From: Methylorubrum thiocyanatum
GTDB taxonomy: Bacteria > Pseudomonadota > Alphaproteobacteria > Rhizobiales > Beijerinckiaceae
Assembly: GCA_014138645.1 (NCBI GenBank)
Contig: JACJIB010000004.1
Span: forward strand, 496,001 to 560,000
Length of the DNA: 64,000 bases
Reading direction: 5' to 3'
Shown here: positions 62,709 through 64,000 of the stretch, piece after piece
Position numbering within the stretch: position 1 is the stretch's first letter
Layout of the letters: each line of letters opens with the position of its first letter
The notes under the pieces: generated by a model
The model's database searches: none
Seen by the model: only the letters and a program-made list of their open reading frames with translations
What the model was told of the DNA's origin: nothing
Made by a program: the position numbers and the translations under genes

Positions 62709-64000
62709 TCACTCCGCCGGTGTCGGCCTGGCCTCCCCGCCGCTCGCCTTCGCCCCCTCCCCCCGCAGCCGCTCGGCGGCGACGTAGAAGACCGGGGTGA
62801 CGAACAGGGTCAGGATCGTCGCCACGAGGAGGCCGCCGATCACCACCGTGCCCATGGAGAGTCGGGCATTCGCCCCCGCCCCGCTGGCGATCGCGAGCGG
62901 CACCGAGCCGAGGATGAAGGCGAACGAGGTCATCAGGATCGGGCGCATGCGCATCCGCGTGGCGTGCCGGGCCGCCTCCAGGGCGTCCTCCCCCTGCTGG
63001 CGCAGATCCTCGGCGAAGGAGACGAGCAGGATCGCGTTCTTGGCGGCGAGGCCTACGAGAAGCAGCAGGCCGATCTGCCCGAACACGTCGAGCGGCATGC
63101 CGCGCAGCGCGAGGAACCCGACCGCGCCGAAGATCGCGAGCGGCGTGGCGAGCAGGATCACCAGCGGCAGGCGCAAGCTCTCGTACTGCCCGGCCAGGAA
63201 GCAGAAGATCATGAACACGCCGAGGGCGAAGATCAGCGGCGCGACGTTGCCGGCGATCTTCTCCTGATAGGCGATCTCGGACCACTCGATGGAGGTGTTG
63301 CGCGGCAGATCCTCGGCCAGTTCCTCGATCGCCGCGATCACCGTGCCGGAACTGGATCCGGGGGCGACCGTCACCGCCACCTCGATCGCCGGATAGGTGT
63401 TGTAGGACAGGACCGCCGTCGGCCCCGTCGTGAACTTCGCTTGCACCAGGGAGCCGAGGCGCACGGGCTCGCCTTGGGCGTTGAGCACCGTCAGCGCCTC
63501 CAGATCCTGGAACAGCCGCCGCCCGGACGCATCGCTCTGGACGTAGACCTGGTAGACGAAGCCGAAGCGGTTGAAGAGATTGACGAAGCTCGACCCGACA
63601 TAGGTGCCGAGCGTCTCAAACAGGCGCGCCAGCGGCACGCCGAGCTGCTCGGCCTTGGCCCGGTCGATGTCGAGGCGGATCTGCGGCACGCCCCATTGCG
63701 TGGTGGGCGTGGCGCTCGCCACCCCCGGCAGCGCCTTGATCCTGTCGATGAACGTGCTGGCCGTCCGCGCCAGATCGAGGCCGCCGTTGCCGGAGCGGTC
63801 CTGGATCTCCAGCGTCAGGCCGCCGCGGGAGCCGAGTCCCGGCAGCGGCGAGGGATTGGCGATGTTGACCTGCCCGTCGGGGTCGTTCCTGAAGCGCGCC
63901 TCCATGTCCCGGATCAGGTCGTCGACGGTGGTCGTGCGCTCGTCCCAGGGCTTCATGATCGGGATGTTGAAGCCGTAGAACGGGGCGACCGTATCCGCGA
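62709..64000 (-). CDS. RND-family efflux pump subunit, 5' end cut by window edge
   Basis: The C-terminal 430 or so residues of an AcrB-type pump; the frame stays open past 64000, so the N-terminal half lies outside. It shows the porter segment KPWDERTTTVDDLIRDMEAR, TTQWGVPQIRLDIDRAKAEQ, and five to six C-terminal helices including LLLLVGLAAKNAILLVSFAE, where the conserved Lys-Asn lies, then MTSFAFILGSVPLAIASGAG. It is distinct from the pump at 33320. It converges with the response-regulator gene seven bases away. Confidence 0.92.
   Translation of the reverse strand, partial: ADTVAPFYGFNIPIMKPWDERTTTVDDLIRDMEARFRNDPDGQVNIANPSPLPGLGSRGGLTLEIQDRSGNGGLDLARTASTFIDRIKALPGVASATPTTQWGVPQIRLDIDRAKAEQLGVPLARLFETLGTYVGSSFVNLFNRFGFVYQVYVQSDASGRRLFQDLEALTVLNAQGEPVRLGSLVQAKFTTGPTAVLSYNTYPAIEVAVTVAPGSSSGTVIAAIEELAEDLPRNTSIEWSEIAYQEKIAGNVAPLIFALGVFMIFCFLAGQYESLRLPLVILLATPLAIFGAVGFLALRGMPLDVFGQIGLLLLVGLAAKNAILLVSFAEDLRQQGEDALEAARHATRMRMRPILMTSFAFILGSVPLAIASGAGANARLSMGTVVIGGLLVATILTLFVTPVFYVAAERLRGEGAKASGGEARPTPAE

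Overview
The window is about 70% GC alphaproteobacterial chromosome and fits the Methylobacterium/Methylorubrum extorquens group. The strongest marker is a 136-residue DHFR-like protein at 23482-23892 that I recognise as DmrA, dihydromethanopterin reductase, an enzyme of tetrahydromethanopterin-dependent C1 metabolism. The gene order rpsF-rpsR-DUF2232-rplI-dnaB-alr-radA-cvpA-purF is a typical alphaproteobacterial housekeeping block. Most assignments come from motifs and remembered families; no search was run.

Layout. 1-10 kb: a GntP permease cut by the left edge, a DUF4160/DUF2442-HTH toxin-antitoxin-like pair, a GNAT acetyltransferase, a ZnuD-like TonB receptor with a tandem operator-like repeat, a peptide-deformylase relative that has lost its catalytic residues, a cold-shock protein and several small secreted proteins. 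11-24 kb: the ribosomal/replication/purine block, including an odd DnaB_N-DUF29 fusion beside dnaB, then dmrA. 24-33 kb: a GT61 glycosyltransferase, ubiE-ubiB, an antitoxin with a broken ParE toxin, coaBC, an agmatinase-family enzyme and an HD-GYP protein. 33-43 kb: an RND pump and its adaptor, a GGDEF protein, hspQ, a Chloroflexus-type malyl-CoA lyase homologue and a patatin.

43.3-46 kb holds the most unusual unit: a plasmid-type RepA initiator with seven iteron-like 16-bp repeats upstream (the last five on a strict 22/33-bp grid), a downstream winged-helix protein, a DnaA-box-like site and a strong hairpin. It looks like a complete iteron replicon in the chromosome, between a patatin gene and mazG. 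46-64 kb: mazG, a DoxX protein, rimO, the overlapping pabB-pabA-pabC operon, pncA, a quinone oxidoreductase, a UbiH-type monooxygenase, a GH25 lipoprotein, a Crp/Fnr regulator with a palindrome in its leader, a GAF/PAS HWE kinase with a single receiver, and an RND pump gene cut by the right edge.

Two dispersed intergenic repeat families sit at gene ends. One is a string of GC-rich hairpins. The other begins with TAGAGCATC and supplies the stop codon of the gene before it. pabABC and dmrA may be linked through pterin cofactors, since p-aminobenzoate feeds both folate and methanopterin. No tRNA, rRNA, CRISPR array, insertion sequence or integrase was seen.
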